A stretch of 20,655 nt of DNA from Bacillota bacterium (GCA_023433615.1 JAEZCJ010000022.1:1-20655); one strand, 5' to 3'; counted from the first letter of the stretch, positions 1-6,193 are shown. Notes: generated from the sequence alone by a model not told the origin. Made by a program: numbers and translations.

Positions 1-2
1 TC

Positions 3-443
3 GGCAGCTCGCAAGGGCAAGTGTTCCTCGGCCGCGATATCGGGCACGAGCAGAATTACTCCGATGCGATCGCCTACGAGATCGACCAAGAGATGCAGAA
101 TATCATCAACTTCTGCTATACGCGCGCCAAGGACCTGCTGACCGAGAAGACGGAAGCCGTTCACCTGATCGCGCAGACGCTTCTGAAAGAAGAGACGCTC
201 GAGATCGAACAGATCAAGCGACTGATCGATACCGGTTCCCTTGCGATCGAAGGCGGCGATTCGGGTACGGGCAGCAGCACGCCGGAAGAGACGAGCGCAG
301 AGCCGATCATCGATACGATCGGCGATGTCAAAGTTCGCATCCAGGGCAAGGATCAAGCCGAGGATACGCTTCCTCCGAAGGATCCAAGCGACGATGGCGA
401 TGGCGGCAAAGGCAGCGGCTCGAACGACGACGACAATAAATAA
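3..443 (+). CDS. ftsH: ATP-dependent zinc metalloprotease FtsH, C-terminal part (5' truncated by window)
   Basis: Only the last ~146 codons are present, in a frame open from base 3. The visible start of the peptide (GQVFLGRDIGHEQNYSDAIA) followed by YEIDQEMQNIIN matches the helical end of the FtsH M41 peptidase domain. The AAA module and the HEXXH zinc site lie upstream of the window. FtsH is a membrane-anchored hexameric protease that degrades misfolded membrane proteins and some cytosolic regulators. After the conserved LIDTG segment, about 65 residues form a low-complexity acidic, Gly/Ser/Asp-rich tail ending GSNDDDNK, as is common for variable FtsH tails. The gene stops at TAA and is followed 17 nt later by a terminator-like hairpin. 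The identification rests on the conserved block plus the ftsH-coaX-hslO synteny known from B. subtilis. Confidence 0.93.
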   Translation, partial: GSSQGQVFLGRDIGHEQNYSDAIAYEIDQEMQNIINFCYTRAKDLLTEKTEAVHLIAQTLLKEETLEIEQIKRLIDTGSLAIEGGDSGTGSSTPEETSAEPIIDTIGDVKVRIQGKDQAEDTLPPKDPSDDGDGGKGSGSNDDDNK

Positions 444-460
444 CAACGGTTACCATAAGC

Positions 461-490
461 AAGGGCTTCCGCAGCTGCGGAAGCCCTTCT
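461..490 (+). terminator. Rho-independent terminator-like hairpin after ftsH
   Basis: A perfect 28-nt palindrome (14 nt per arm, AAGGGCTTCCGCAG and its complement, 461-488) lies 17 nt after the ftsH stop and is followed by a short, interrupted T-rich run (TTCTTG). The stem is strong but the U-tract is weak. Because the arms begin with AAGGG and end with CCCTT, it could also act on the opposite strand for the DUF2269 gene, which converges on it. Confidence 0.7.
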
Positions 491-508
491 TGCCCGATTA
501 ATAACCGA

Positions 509-731
509 TTGTGATCATGAAGTATCGCTTCGGAGCTTATATGACGTCGAATCTTGAACGCTAGCGAAAACTAAGCATATGCTTCCGATGTGCGTTTCTT
601 ACGAAACGCTGGAGGTGCTCATGTAGCTTAGACTACAAGCGTATGCTTCCGATGTGCGTTTCCTACGGAAACGCTTGAGCTCCTCATTTTCTACTATCGT
701 CCAACCTTCTTGATGCTGACAATCGTTTTTT
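509..731 (+). repeat. Dispersed intergenic repeat, copy A (223 bp, two hairpin modules)
   Basis: This segment shares ordered blocks with 1569-1762 (reverse strand) and 6021-6171. The left end is TTGTGATCATGAAGTA (509-524). A central block CGAATCTTGAACGCTAGCG lies at 548-566. A hairpin TGTAG-CTTAGA-CTACA follows. The right block CTCCTCATTTTCTACTATCG is at 680-699, then CCAACCTTCT and a right end GACAATCG followed by six T (718-731). It is the longest copy because it carries two copies of a hairpin module (578-614 and 642-679) that are absent from copy C. It contains no transposase, no convincing ORF and no tRNA-like feature. It occupies essentially all of the ftsH to DUF2269 gap. I do not recognise the family; a MITE-like element, a structured RNA or a terminator-type repeat are all possible. 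Confidence 0.85.
578..679 (+). repeat. Direct repeat of a ~37-bp hairpin module inside copy A
   Basis: Two near-identical units begin TATGCTTCCGATGTGCG (578-614 and 642-679). Each contains a perfect hairpin: GCGTTTC-TTAC-GAAACGC at 592-609 and GCGTTTCC-TAC-GGAAACGC at 656-674. The change from TTTCTTACGAAA to TTTCCTACGGAAA keeps base pairing, because an extra C-G pair is added symmetrically, which suggests selection on structure. The units flank a conserved TGTAG/CTACA hairpin. GGAGGTGCTCA (611-621) can also pair imperfectly with TGAGCTCCTC (676-685), so the whole right half could fold as a multi-branched structure. Confidence 0.8.
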
Positions 732-751
732 AATACTGGGTTGGTCTCTGG

Positions 752-1222
752 TCACCAGGGGAGGCGTTTGAATACCATGAGGAGTAGCACGGTCAGCGGG
801 AGGATGGTCGCGACGGATCCGAAGGCGTTCCAGCGCATCGATGCCTTGCGGTAACCTTCCGTCAGTCGGTTCTGTTGAAGCGACAGCGCGGCCTCGCGAA
901 TCATGCGGCGCTGCGTCGGCAGCAGCACGACAGCCCATAGCACGCCGGATAGAATGAGCAGTCCGTAGGAGATGCCGAGCCAAGACCAGCTGAAGATGTC
1001 ATAGCCGTACTGATCGGCCATGACATGGCCGGAGGTCAGCAGCAGCGCGATTCCCGGAATGGTGAATACATAATCGGCTCGCATGACATCCGAAGCGCTC
1101 TTGTGAATGACGGCCAGATTGCCGGACCTGTCGGCGCCAAGCTTCCAATAGGCCGCCATAATAATATTGCCGATGAACAGCACTGCACCGATAATGTGCA
1201 TGAATAACCAGATTCCCATCAT
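752..1222 (-). CDS. DUF2269-family integral membrane protein
   Basis: This is a predicted 156-aa membrane protein on the minus strand. Starting at 1222 (MMGIWLFMHIIGAVLF) places ATG 7 nt after AAGGAG (minus strand, 1230-1235); an upstream in-frame start lacks this. Four hydrophobic segments are visible, at about residues 3-24, 53-72, 79-103 and 130-150. Histidine in the first helix, the phrase FIGNIIMAAYWKLGADRSG and a conserved-looking DYVFTIPG segment fit the DUF2269 (predicted integral membrane protein) family, whose function is not established. It is the only gene on this strand in the window, converges with ftsH, and is bracketed by inverted copies A and B of the dispersed repeat. No function can be assigned from the context. 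Confidence 0.8.
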   Translation of the reverse strand: MMGIWLFMHIIGAVLFIGNIIMAAYWKLGADRSGNLAVIHKSASDVMRADYVFTIPGIALLLTSGHVMADQYGYDIFSWSWLGISYGLLILSGVLWAVVLLPTQRRMIREAALSLQQNRLTEGYRKASMRWNAFGSVATILPLTVLLLMVFKRLPW

Positions 1223-1281
1223 GAGCACGCTCCTTGTACTTCTACTGTAGACAATCGCGTGCATGCCTCCAGGTGAAAGAT

Positions 1282-1298
1282 GTCACAAGCTTGGTGAC
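1282..1298. promoter_or_regulatory. Dyad upstream of the DUF2269 gene
   Basis: GTCAC-AAGCTTG-GTGAC forms a 17-bp inverted repeat about 60 bp upstream of the DUF2269 start codon, and it continues into a second small hairpin TGAC-TTCG-GTCA. It could be an operator for the minus-strand gene. I could not find a convincing -35/-10 pair next to it, so its role is only a suggestion. Confidence 0.3.
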
Positions 1299-1429
1299 TT
1301 CGGTCATCCGATTCCGCATTACGAGGCTTCTGAACGCGTTCCTGACGATGTACAGGCAAGTCGCGCGGCTAGCTGTTCCCGTGCAGGCCGTGACTCGGGG
1401 ATGCGCAGGATTGGTGCGTTGTCCGTTTA

Positions 1430-1458
1430 TTGACAGCCCCATGTGCGTTGTGTAAATT
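1430..1458 (+). promoter_or_regulatory. Near-consensus sigma-A promoter upstream of nadA
   Basis: TTGACA (1430-1435), a 17-bp spacer and TAAATT (1453-1458) give a good housekeeping promoter reading toward nadA. A start near 1465 would give a leader of about 340 nt that passes antisense through repeat copy B before nadA. No other promoter of this quality is visible before nadA, so it may drive nadABC-coaX. It could instead express something in the leader. Confidence 0.55.
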
Positions 1459-1568
1459 AGTTGTTAACCAATTGAATTGGCCGTGCTTGGCTACACTAAT
1501 GTTAAGTGATTATTCAATCGACAAGGGTCGTCATTGTTCAAGTCATTCATTAAAATTATTGAGTGTCC
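1459..1568. other. AT-rich non-coding stretch with palindromes
   Basis: These ~110 bp are markedly more AT-rich than the surrounding genes and end exactly where repeat copy B begins. They contain GTTAAC, the perfect palindrome CCAATT-G-AATTGG (1468-1480) just downstream of the -10 box, and smaller dyads such as CGAC-AAGG-GTCG. The 13-bp palindrome is well placed to be an operator for the promoter at 1430-1458. No ORF with a ribosome binding site is present. Bases 1299-1429 upstream show nothing I can name. Confidence 0.4.
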
Positions 1569-1762
1569 AAAAAGACCGGTTGTCGCTACCTTCTAAGGTT
1601 GGACGATGGTAGAAAATGAGGAGCGGAGCATAAGCGTTTCCGTAGGAAACGCGGCTTCGGAAGCATAGCATTGACTGACAGATCTACGTGAGCGCCGGAA
1701 GTTCCGCCAGCGTTCAAGATCCGATGTCGAATAAGCTTCCTGACATACCTCGTGATCACAAG
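1569..1762 (-). repeat. Dispersed intergenic repeat, copy B (194 bp, inverted, one hairpin module)
   Basis: Read on the minus strand from 1762, this copy begins CTTGTGATCACGAGGTA, has the central block GATCTTGAACGCTGGCG (1705-1723), the module TATGCTTCCGAAG with hairpin GCGTTTCC-TAC-GGAAACGC (1634-1652), and the right block CTCCTCATTTTCTACCATCG (1604-1623). It ends GACAACCGGTCTTTTT at 1569. It is more diverged than A and C: the TGTAG/CTACA hairpin is lost and there is extra sequence near the module. It is oriented opposite to copies A and C and lies in the nadA leader, ending 40 bp before the start codon. Confidence 0.82.
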
Positions 1763-1778
1763 CGGGCTTATTAAATTA

Positions 1779-1794
1779 CCTCTATAAGGAGAGG
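1779..1794 (+). promoter_or_regulatory. nadA ribosome binding site within a small hairpin
   Basis: The strong Shine-Dalgarno AAGGAGAGG (1786-1794) ends 8 nt before the nadA ATG. CCTCT (1779-1783) and AGAGG (1790-1794) can pair with ATAAGG as loop, so the site is partly sequestered. Five pairs is a weak stem and may have little effect. Confidence 0.4.
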
Positions 1795-1802
1795 AATCCA
1801 CC

Positions 1803-2741
1803 ATGGAAGCTTTGGCATTGGAACGCAAGGCGGAGCAGAACCGCGAGCTTCGCGAGCGGCTTATGCAGCTCAAGAAAGAGCGTAATGCTATCATTCTGGC
1901 TCATTATTATCAACGCGACGAAATTCAAGAGGTAGCGGACTTCCGCGGCGATTCGTTCCTGCTCGCGCAGAAGGCAGCCCAGACGGATGCCGACACGATC
2001 GTGTTCTGCGGCGTTCACTTCATGGGCGAGAGCGCGAAGATTCTGGCTCCGAACAAGACCGTCATCATCCCTGACGAACGGGCGGGATGCCCGATGGCGG
2101 ACATGGTCAACGTGGACGGCCTGCGCAAGCTGAAGGCGCAGCACCCGAACGCGACAGTCGTCACGTACATCAACTCGTCGGCCGAGATTAAGGCCGAGAC
2201 CGATATTTGCTGTACGTCGGCCAATGCGGTACGGGTCGTCAATTCCGTCGAATCGGACGAGGTCATCTGGGTACCGGATAAGAACTTGGGGCACTACGTG
2301 CAGCAGCATACCGACAAGAAGATGATCATCTGGGAAGGGTACTGCAACACGCACGACATGCTGACGGTGAAGGATGTCGAAGAGATGAAGGCGAAGTATC
2401 CGAACGCGCAGTTCGTCGTGCATCCGGAATGCCGTCCCGAGGTTGTCGAGCTCGGCGACTTCGTCGGCAGTACAACCGCGATCATTAAATACTGCAAGGA
2501 ATCGGAGCATCAGGAGTTCATCGTCGGCACGGAGGACGGGACAGGGTACCAGCTCCGTCTGGACAGCCCGAACAAGACCTTCCACTTTGCTTCGAAATAT
2601 TTGGTCTGCCCGAACATGAAGGTGAACAACCTGAAGAAGCTGGTCCGCTGCTTGGAGACGATGCAGCCGCAGATCTATGTCCCGCCGCAAGTGGCGGATC
2701 AAGCACGTATATCCCTGGAGCGCATGCTGCAAGTGAAGTAG
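1803..2741 (+). CDS. nadA: Quinolinate synthase NadA
   Basis: This 312-aa [4Fe-4S] enzyme condenses iminoaspartate (from NadB) with dihydroxyacetone phosphate to quinolinate, the second step of de novo NAD synthesis in the cytosol. The three NadA pseudo-repeats are visible, with the cluster cysteines in the expected contexts: Cys96 in AGCPMADM, Cys181 in WEGYCNTHDM and Cys269 in YLVCPNMK. Other family signatures include AHYYQRDEIQEVADFRGDS near the N terminus, YINSSAEIKA around 122 and FIVGTEDG around 239. The length fits the ~300-370 aa range of the family. The ATG is 8 nt from AAGGAGAGG. nadB follows after 22 nt, so the two are surely cotranscribed. The leader contains repeat copy B in antisense orientation. 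Confidence 0.97.
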   Translation: MEALALERKAEQNRELRERLMQLKKERNAIILAHYYQRDEIQEVADFRGDSFLLAQKAAQTDADTIVFCGVHFMGESAKILAPNKTVIIPDERAGCPMADMVNVDGLRKLKAQHPNATVVTYINSSAEIKAETDICCTSANAVRVVNSVESDEVIWVPDKNLGHYVQQHTDKKMIIWEGYCNTHDMLTVKDVEEMKAKYPNAQFVVHPECRPEVVELGDFVGSTTAIIKYCKESEHQEFIVGTEDGTGYQLRLDSPNKTFHFASKYLVCPNMKVNNLKKLVRCLETMQPQIYVPPQVADQARISLERMLQVK

Positions 2742-2763
2742 CATGCCTGGAGGTTAAGCGAAT

Positions 2764-4383
2764 ATGATTCCTAGATATCTCGTCGATGTCGCGCTGAATG
2801 AGCTGCCGGTCATCGAGAAAGACGTCATCGTTATCGGGGCCGGCATTGCCGGTCTTTTTACGGCTATACGGTCCAGCGAGCAGCATTCCGTGCTCATGAT
2901 CACGAAGAAATCGCTCATGGACAGCAATACCCGATATGCGCAAGGCGGTATCGCGGCGGTCATCTCGGAGGAGGACTCGCCGGCGTATCACCGTCAAGAT
3001 ACGTTGATCGCGGGTGCAGGTCTGTGCAGCCATGAAGCGGTCGACGTGCTCGTGCATGAAGGGCCGAAAGGCGTGCGCGCGCTGGTTCGCATGGGTACGC
3101 AATTCGACACCGAGAACGGGGAATACGCGCTGACGCAGGAAGGCGCGCACAGCCAACGGCGCATTCTGCACGCGAACGGCGACGCGACGGGCTTCGAGAT
3201 CGTGCGTGCCCTGTCCGAGAAGGCCGTCGAGAACCCCAATATCGAGGTGTGGGACGACCACTTCGTCATCGATCTCATCACGCAGGACGGCGAATGCTAC
3301 GGGGCGCTCGTGCAGAAGCCGGACGGCTCACGCGTGTTCGTCAAGGGCAAGGCGACGATTCTGTGCTCGGGCGGGACAGGCCAGCTGTACCGTTATACGA
3401 CGAATCCGGACGTAGCGACGGGTGACGGCGTCGCGATGGCATACCGTGCCGGCGCGAACATTCAGGATATGGAATTCATCCAATTCCATCCGACGTCGCT
3501 CTGCTACCCCGGCGCGCCGCGCTTCCTCATCTCCGAGGCCGTTCGTGGCGAAGGCGCCGTACTGCGCAACATTAAGGGCGAACGCTTCATGGAGCGTTAC
3601 CACCATCAATTGGAGCTTGCCCCGCGCGACGTCGTGGCACGCGCGATCGTCAGCGAGATGGAGCTGACGAAGTCGACGTTCGTCTATATCGACATCACGC
3701 ATGAATCGGCAGAGCTCGTCCGCCATCGGTTCCCGACGATTTACGAATTCTGCTTGAACTATGGGCTCGATCTGACGTCGGATTGGATTCCGGTCGCGCC
3801 GGCCGCGCATTATATGATGGGCGGCGTGAAGACGGACTTGAACGGCGAGACGAATATTAAGCGGCTCTTCGCATGCGGCGAGTGCTCGTCGACCGGCGTG
3901 CATGGCGCGAACCGGCTGGCCAGCAATTCGCTCTCGGAGGCGATCGTGTTCGGCCGCCGGATCATCAAGCGGATCGAGACGTTAGAGCCGCTTAGCGACA
4001 GCCCGGCGATACTCTCGAACGTGAGCGTGCCTCGAAGCGCGTCCTCGATCCAGGCGGTCGTGGAGAAGCGGCTTAAGCTGCAGAAAATCATGGTGCGTTA
4101 CTCCGGGCTTCGGCGCGACGGCAGCGGTCTGATGAAGGGATTGGACGAGCTGAAGCGGCAGCTGCCGATTTATCAGACGGTGCTGACGAAGCGGGAAGAA
4201 TACGAGTTCGCCAACCTGCTGACCTGCGCGTTGCTGACGACGCAGGCCGCATTGGCACGGGAAGAGAGCCGCGGCGCGCATTACCGGGAAGATTTTCCGG
4301 AACGGGACGATCTGTTGTGGCGCAAGCATTCGGTGCTGCACCGTGAATTCGGGTTGACGGAGGAGCGAATCGACGATGTTTGA
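2764..4383 (+). CDS. nadB: L-aspartate oxidase NadB
   Basis: This 539-aa flavoprotein oxidises L-aspartate to iminoaspartate, the substrate of NadA. The N terminus has an FAD dinucleotide fold (VIVIGAGIAG, Gly25/27/30). The succinate-dehydrogenase/fumarate-reductase flavoprotein family motifs follow: RYAQGGIAAV, EFIQFHPTSL, SEAVRGEGA and GECSSTGVHGANRLASNSL. The C-terminal helical domain (from about residue 430) is present, so the gene is full length. GGAGG at 2749-2753 lies 10 nt before the ATG. The end overlaps nadC by 8 nt (ATGTTTGA), indicating translational coupling. The product probably hands unstable iminoaspartate to NadA. Confidence 0.97.
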   Translation: MIPRYLVDVALNELPVIEKDVIVIGAGIAGLFTAIRSSEQHSVLMITKKSLMDSNTRYAQGGIAAVISEEDSPAYHRQDTLIAGAGLCSHEAVDVLVHEGPKGVRALVRMGTQFDTENGEYALTQEGAHSQRRILHANGDATGFEIVRALSEKAVENPNIEVWDDHFVIDLITQDGECYGALVQKPDGSRVFVKGKATILCSGGTGQLYRYTTNPDVATGDGVAMAYRAGANIQDMEFIQFHPTSLCYPGAPRFLISEAVRGEGAVLRNIKGERFMERYHHQLELAPRDVVARAIVSEMELTKSTFVYIDITHESAELVRHRFPTIYEFCLNYGLDLTSDWIPVAPAAHYMMGGVKTDLNGETNIKRLFACGECSSTGVHGANRLASNSLSEAIVFGRRIIKRIETLEPLSDSPAILSNVSVPRSASSIQAVVEKRLKLQKIMVRYSGLRRDGSGLMKGLDELKRQLPIYQTVLTKREEYEFANLLTCALLTTQAALAREESRGAHYREDFPERDDLLWRKHSVLHREFGLTEERIDDV

Positions 4384-5257
4384 GCTGGGAAGATACAATG
4401 AGGCCATCCGCGAACAGATTCGCGCATGGCTGGCCGAAGATGTCGGCTACGGCGACGTGACGACGGAGACGACGATTCCGGCAGGGACGGCGGCTTCGGC
4501 GATCATTCATGTCAAGGAAGACGGCATAATCGCGGGACTGCCGATCGCGCGGCTCGTGTTCGATGTGGTCGATCCGTCGCTGACGTTCCGCGCATTGGTA
4601 CAGGACGGCGAACAGGTCGCGCGCGGCACGGTTATCGCGGAAGTCGAGGGCAGTGCGCATAGCATCCTGACAGGAGAACGGCTCGCATTGAATCTGATGC
4701 AGCGGATGTCCGGCGTGGCGACGAAGACGCGTGCTTATGTGGATGCGCTTGAAGGTCTGCCGACGCGACTTGTCGATACGCGCAAGACGACTCCGGGCCA
4801 TCGGCTGCTCGAGAAATACGCGGTCACGGTCGGCGGCGGTTCCAATCACCGCTTCGGCCTCTACGATGCCGTTATGATCAAGGACAATCATATCAAGGGT
4901 GCCGGCGGCATACGTGCGGCAGTCGAAGCTGCGCGTGCACGTATCCCGCATACGATGACTATCGAAGTGGAGACCGAATCGTTGGCCCAAGTCGACGAGG
5001 CGCTTGAGGCAGGAGCCGATATCATCATGCTCGACAACATGTCGAACGCGCTGATGAAGGAAGCGGTGGCCGTCATTAAAGGCCGCGCGCCGCATGTGAA
5101 GGTCGAAGCGTCGGGCGGGGTTCGTCTCGAGACGATTCGCGGCATAGCGGAGACGGGCGTGGACGTGATCTCGGTCGGGGCGTTGACGTACTCCACGCAA
5201 GCGCTGGACATCAGCCTGGATCTCGGGGGCAAGAAGCCTGGGGGCACGGCATCATGA
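4376..5257 (+). CDS. nadC: Nicotinate-nucleotide diphosphorylase (quinolinate phosphoribosyltransferase) NadC
   Basis: This 293-aa protein converts quinolinate and PRPP into nicotinate mononucleotide, CO2 and pyrophosphate. It has the N-terminal open-faced sandwich domain (AEDVGYGDVTTE, residues ~19-30) and the C-terminal alpha/beta barrel. Family motifs include RKTTPGHRLLEKYAV with the phosphate/quinolinate-binding Arg and Lys, GGGSNHRFGLYDAVMIKDNH, VETESLAQVDEAL, MLDNMS and VEASGGV. The start overlaps the nadB stop, with GGAGGAG about 10 nt upstream inside nadB. The stop overlaps the coaX start (ATGA). With nadA and nadB it completes the aspartate route to NaMN. Confidence 0.97.
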   Translation: MFELGRYNEAIREQIRAWLAEDVGYGDVTTETTIPAGTAASAIIHVKEDGIIAGLPIARLVFDVVDPSLTFRALVQDGEQVARGTVIAEVEGSAHSILTGERLALNLMQRMSGVATKTRAYVDALEGLPTRLVDTRKTTPGHRLLEKYAVTVGGGSNHRFGLYDAVMIKDNHIKGAGGIRAAVEAARARIPHTMTIEVETESLAQVDEALEAGADIIMLDNMSNALMKEAVAVIKGRAPHVKVEASGGVRLETIRGIAETGVDVISVGALTYSTQALDISLDLGGKKPGGTAS

Positions 5258-6027
5258 TCGTGGTGATCGACGCCGGGAATACGAATATCGTCGTCGGCCT
5301 CTATGAAGGCAAGAAGCTGCTGCATGCTTGGCGGCTCGGTACGAACCGGTCGGCGACCGTCGATGAGTACGGCATGACGATGCATAACTTATTCCGTTAC
5401 GCAGACCTGCGCATGGATGAAGTCGAAGGCGTCATGATCTCGTCGGTCGTGCCGCCGCTGATGTGGACGCTGGAGCAGCTGAGCATCAAATACTTGCATA
5501 AGACGCCGTACGTTGTCGGGCCCGGCATCAAGACGGGCCTGAACATTCGTTACGAGAATCCGCGCGAGGTCGGGGCGGACCGGATCGTGAACGCCGTCGC
5601 GGCGATCGAGAAATACGGCGCGCCGGTCATCGTCGTCGACTTCGGTACGGCCACGACGTTCGACTGCATCGATGCCGGCGCCAATTATTTGGGCGGCGCG
5701 ATCGTGCCGGGCATCGAAATCTCGACCGAAGCGCTGTATCAGCGCGCGGCGAAGCTGCCCCGCATCGAGCTCGCGAAGCCGAAGAGCGTCATCGGGCGCA
5801 ATCCCGTCAGCTCGATGCAAGCAGGCATTATCTATGGCTATGCCGGGCAGGTGGACGGCATCGTGGGGCGCATGAAGGCCGAACTCCGCTCAGAGCCGCG
5901 CGTGATCGCCACGGGCGGGCTGGCGGATCTGATTGCGGGCGAGTCGAAATTGATTGAGGTCGTGGATGCGCAGCTAACCCTAGAAGGCCTGCGCATCATC
6001 TACGAAAGGAATGAGGAGCGCTTGTGA
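5254..6027 (+). CDS. coaX: Type III pantothenate kinase CoaX
   Basis: This 257-aa protein phosphorylates pantothenate, the first step of CoA synthesis. It belongs to the ASKHA-fold type III kinases, which need a monovalent cation and are not feedback inhibited by CoA. Visible motifs are the phosphate loop VIDAGNTNIVVG with Asp6, GADRIVN with the catalytic Asp109, VVDFGTATTFD (Asp129) and GGAIVPGIEIS. It starts inside the nadC stop (ATGA overlap) with only a weak G-rich site upstream, so translation is probably coupled. Its last Leu codon and the TGA stop lie within the left end of repeat copy C, and the C terminus (ERNEERL) reads into the element. Confidence 0.97.
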   Translation: MIVVIDAGNTNIVVGLYEGKKLLHAWRLGTNRSATVDEYGMTMHNLFRYADLRMDEVEGVMISSVVPPLMWTLEQLSIKYLHKTPYVVGPGIKTGLNIRYENPREVGADRIVNAVAAIEKYGAPVIVVDFGTATTFDCIDAGANYLGGAIVPGIEISTEALYQRAAKLPRIELAKPKSVIGRNPVSSMQAGIIYGYAGQVDGIVGRMKAELRSEPRVIATGGLADLIAGESKLIEVVDAQLTLEGLRIIYERNEERL

Positions 6028-6171
6028 TCACGAAGTAACGCTGCGAAGATTACTCGGCATCGAATCTTGAACGCTAGCGAAACTTCCGGTGCTCATGTAG
6101 CCTAAACTACACTGCGCTCCTCATTTTCTACTATCGTTCAACCTTCTCGGTGCTGACAACCGCTCTTTTTT
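6021..6171 (+). repeat. Dispersed intergenic repeat, copy C (151 bp, no hairpin module)
   Basis: This is the shortest copy and the best view of the core: left end CTTGTGATCACGAAGTA (6021-6037), central block CGAATCTTGAACGCTAGCG (6061-6079, identical to copy A), hairpin TGTAG-CCTAAA-CTACA, right block CTCCTCATTTTCTACTATCG (6117-6136, identical to copy A), and right end GACAACCGCTC plus six T. Where copies A and B have hairpin modules, C goes straight from GAAACTTCCGGTGCTCA and from CTACACTGCG into the next block. The left end overlaps the coaX stop codon. The T-rich right end could help terminate the nad-coaX transcript, though no compact stem immediately precedes the T run. Confidence 0.85.
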
Positions 6172-6174
6172 GAA

Positions 6175-6193
6175 TTTTGTGATACTCACAAAA
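6175..6193. promoter_or_regulatory. Perfect dyad upstream of hslO (operator candidate)
   Basis: TTTTGTGA-TAC-TCACAAAA is a perfect 8-bp inverted repeat with a 3-nt centre, just after repeat copy C and 31 nt before the hslO ATG. The half-sites resemble the redox regulator Rex (TTGTGA...TCACAA) but the central spacing is 3 nt instead of 6. A possible -35 (TTGAAT, 6170-6175) abuts it, but no good -10 box is clear. It could also fold as an RNA hairpin. Confidence 0.45.

Noticed and set aside
578..679. CRISPR array
   Set aside because: Only two units, with an internally structured, non-spacer-like interval that is itself conserved in the other element copies, and no cas genes.
1234..1455. Plus-strand open frame of 73 codons between the DUF2269 gene and nadA
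   Set aside because: It starts with TTG without a ribosome binding site, overlaps the DUF2269 promoter region and has no recognisable features.
509..1762. Insertion sequence around the DUF2269 gene
   Set aside because: There is no transposase gene or remnant, and no target-site duplication is obvious. The inverted repeats are reported as a repeat family instead.
1782..2744. Long minus-strand open frame opposite nadA (320 codons)
   Set aside because: It is antisense to an intact, well-conserved nadA, has no family motifs and is Arg/Leu/His-rich, as expected for a mirror frame in GC-rich DNA. The same applies to long antisense frames opposite pabB (10089-11099), nadC (4088-5200) and lysS (16607-17617).
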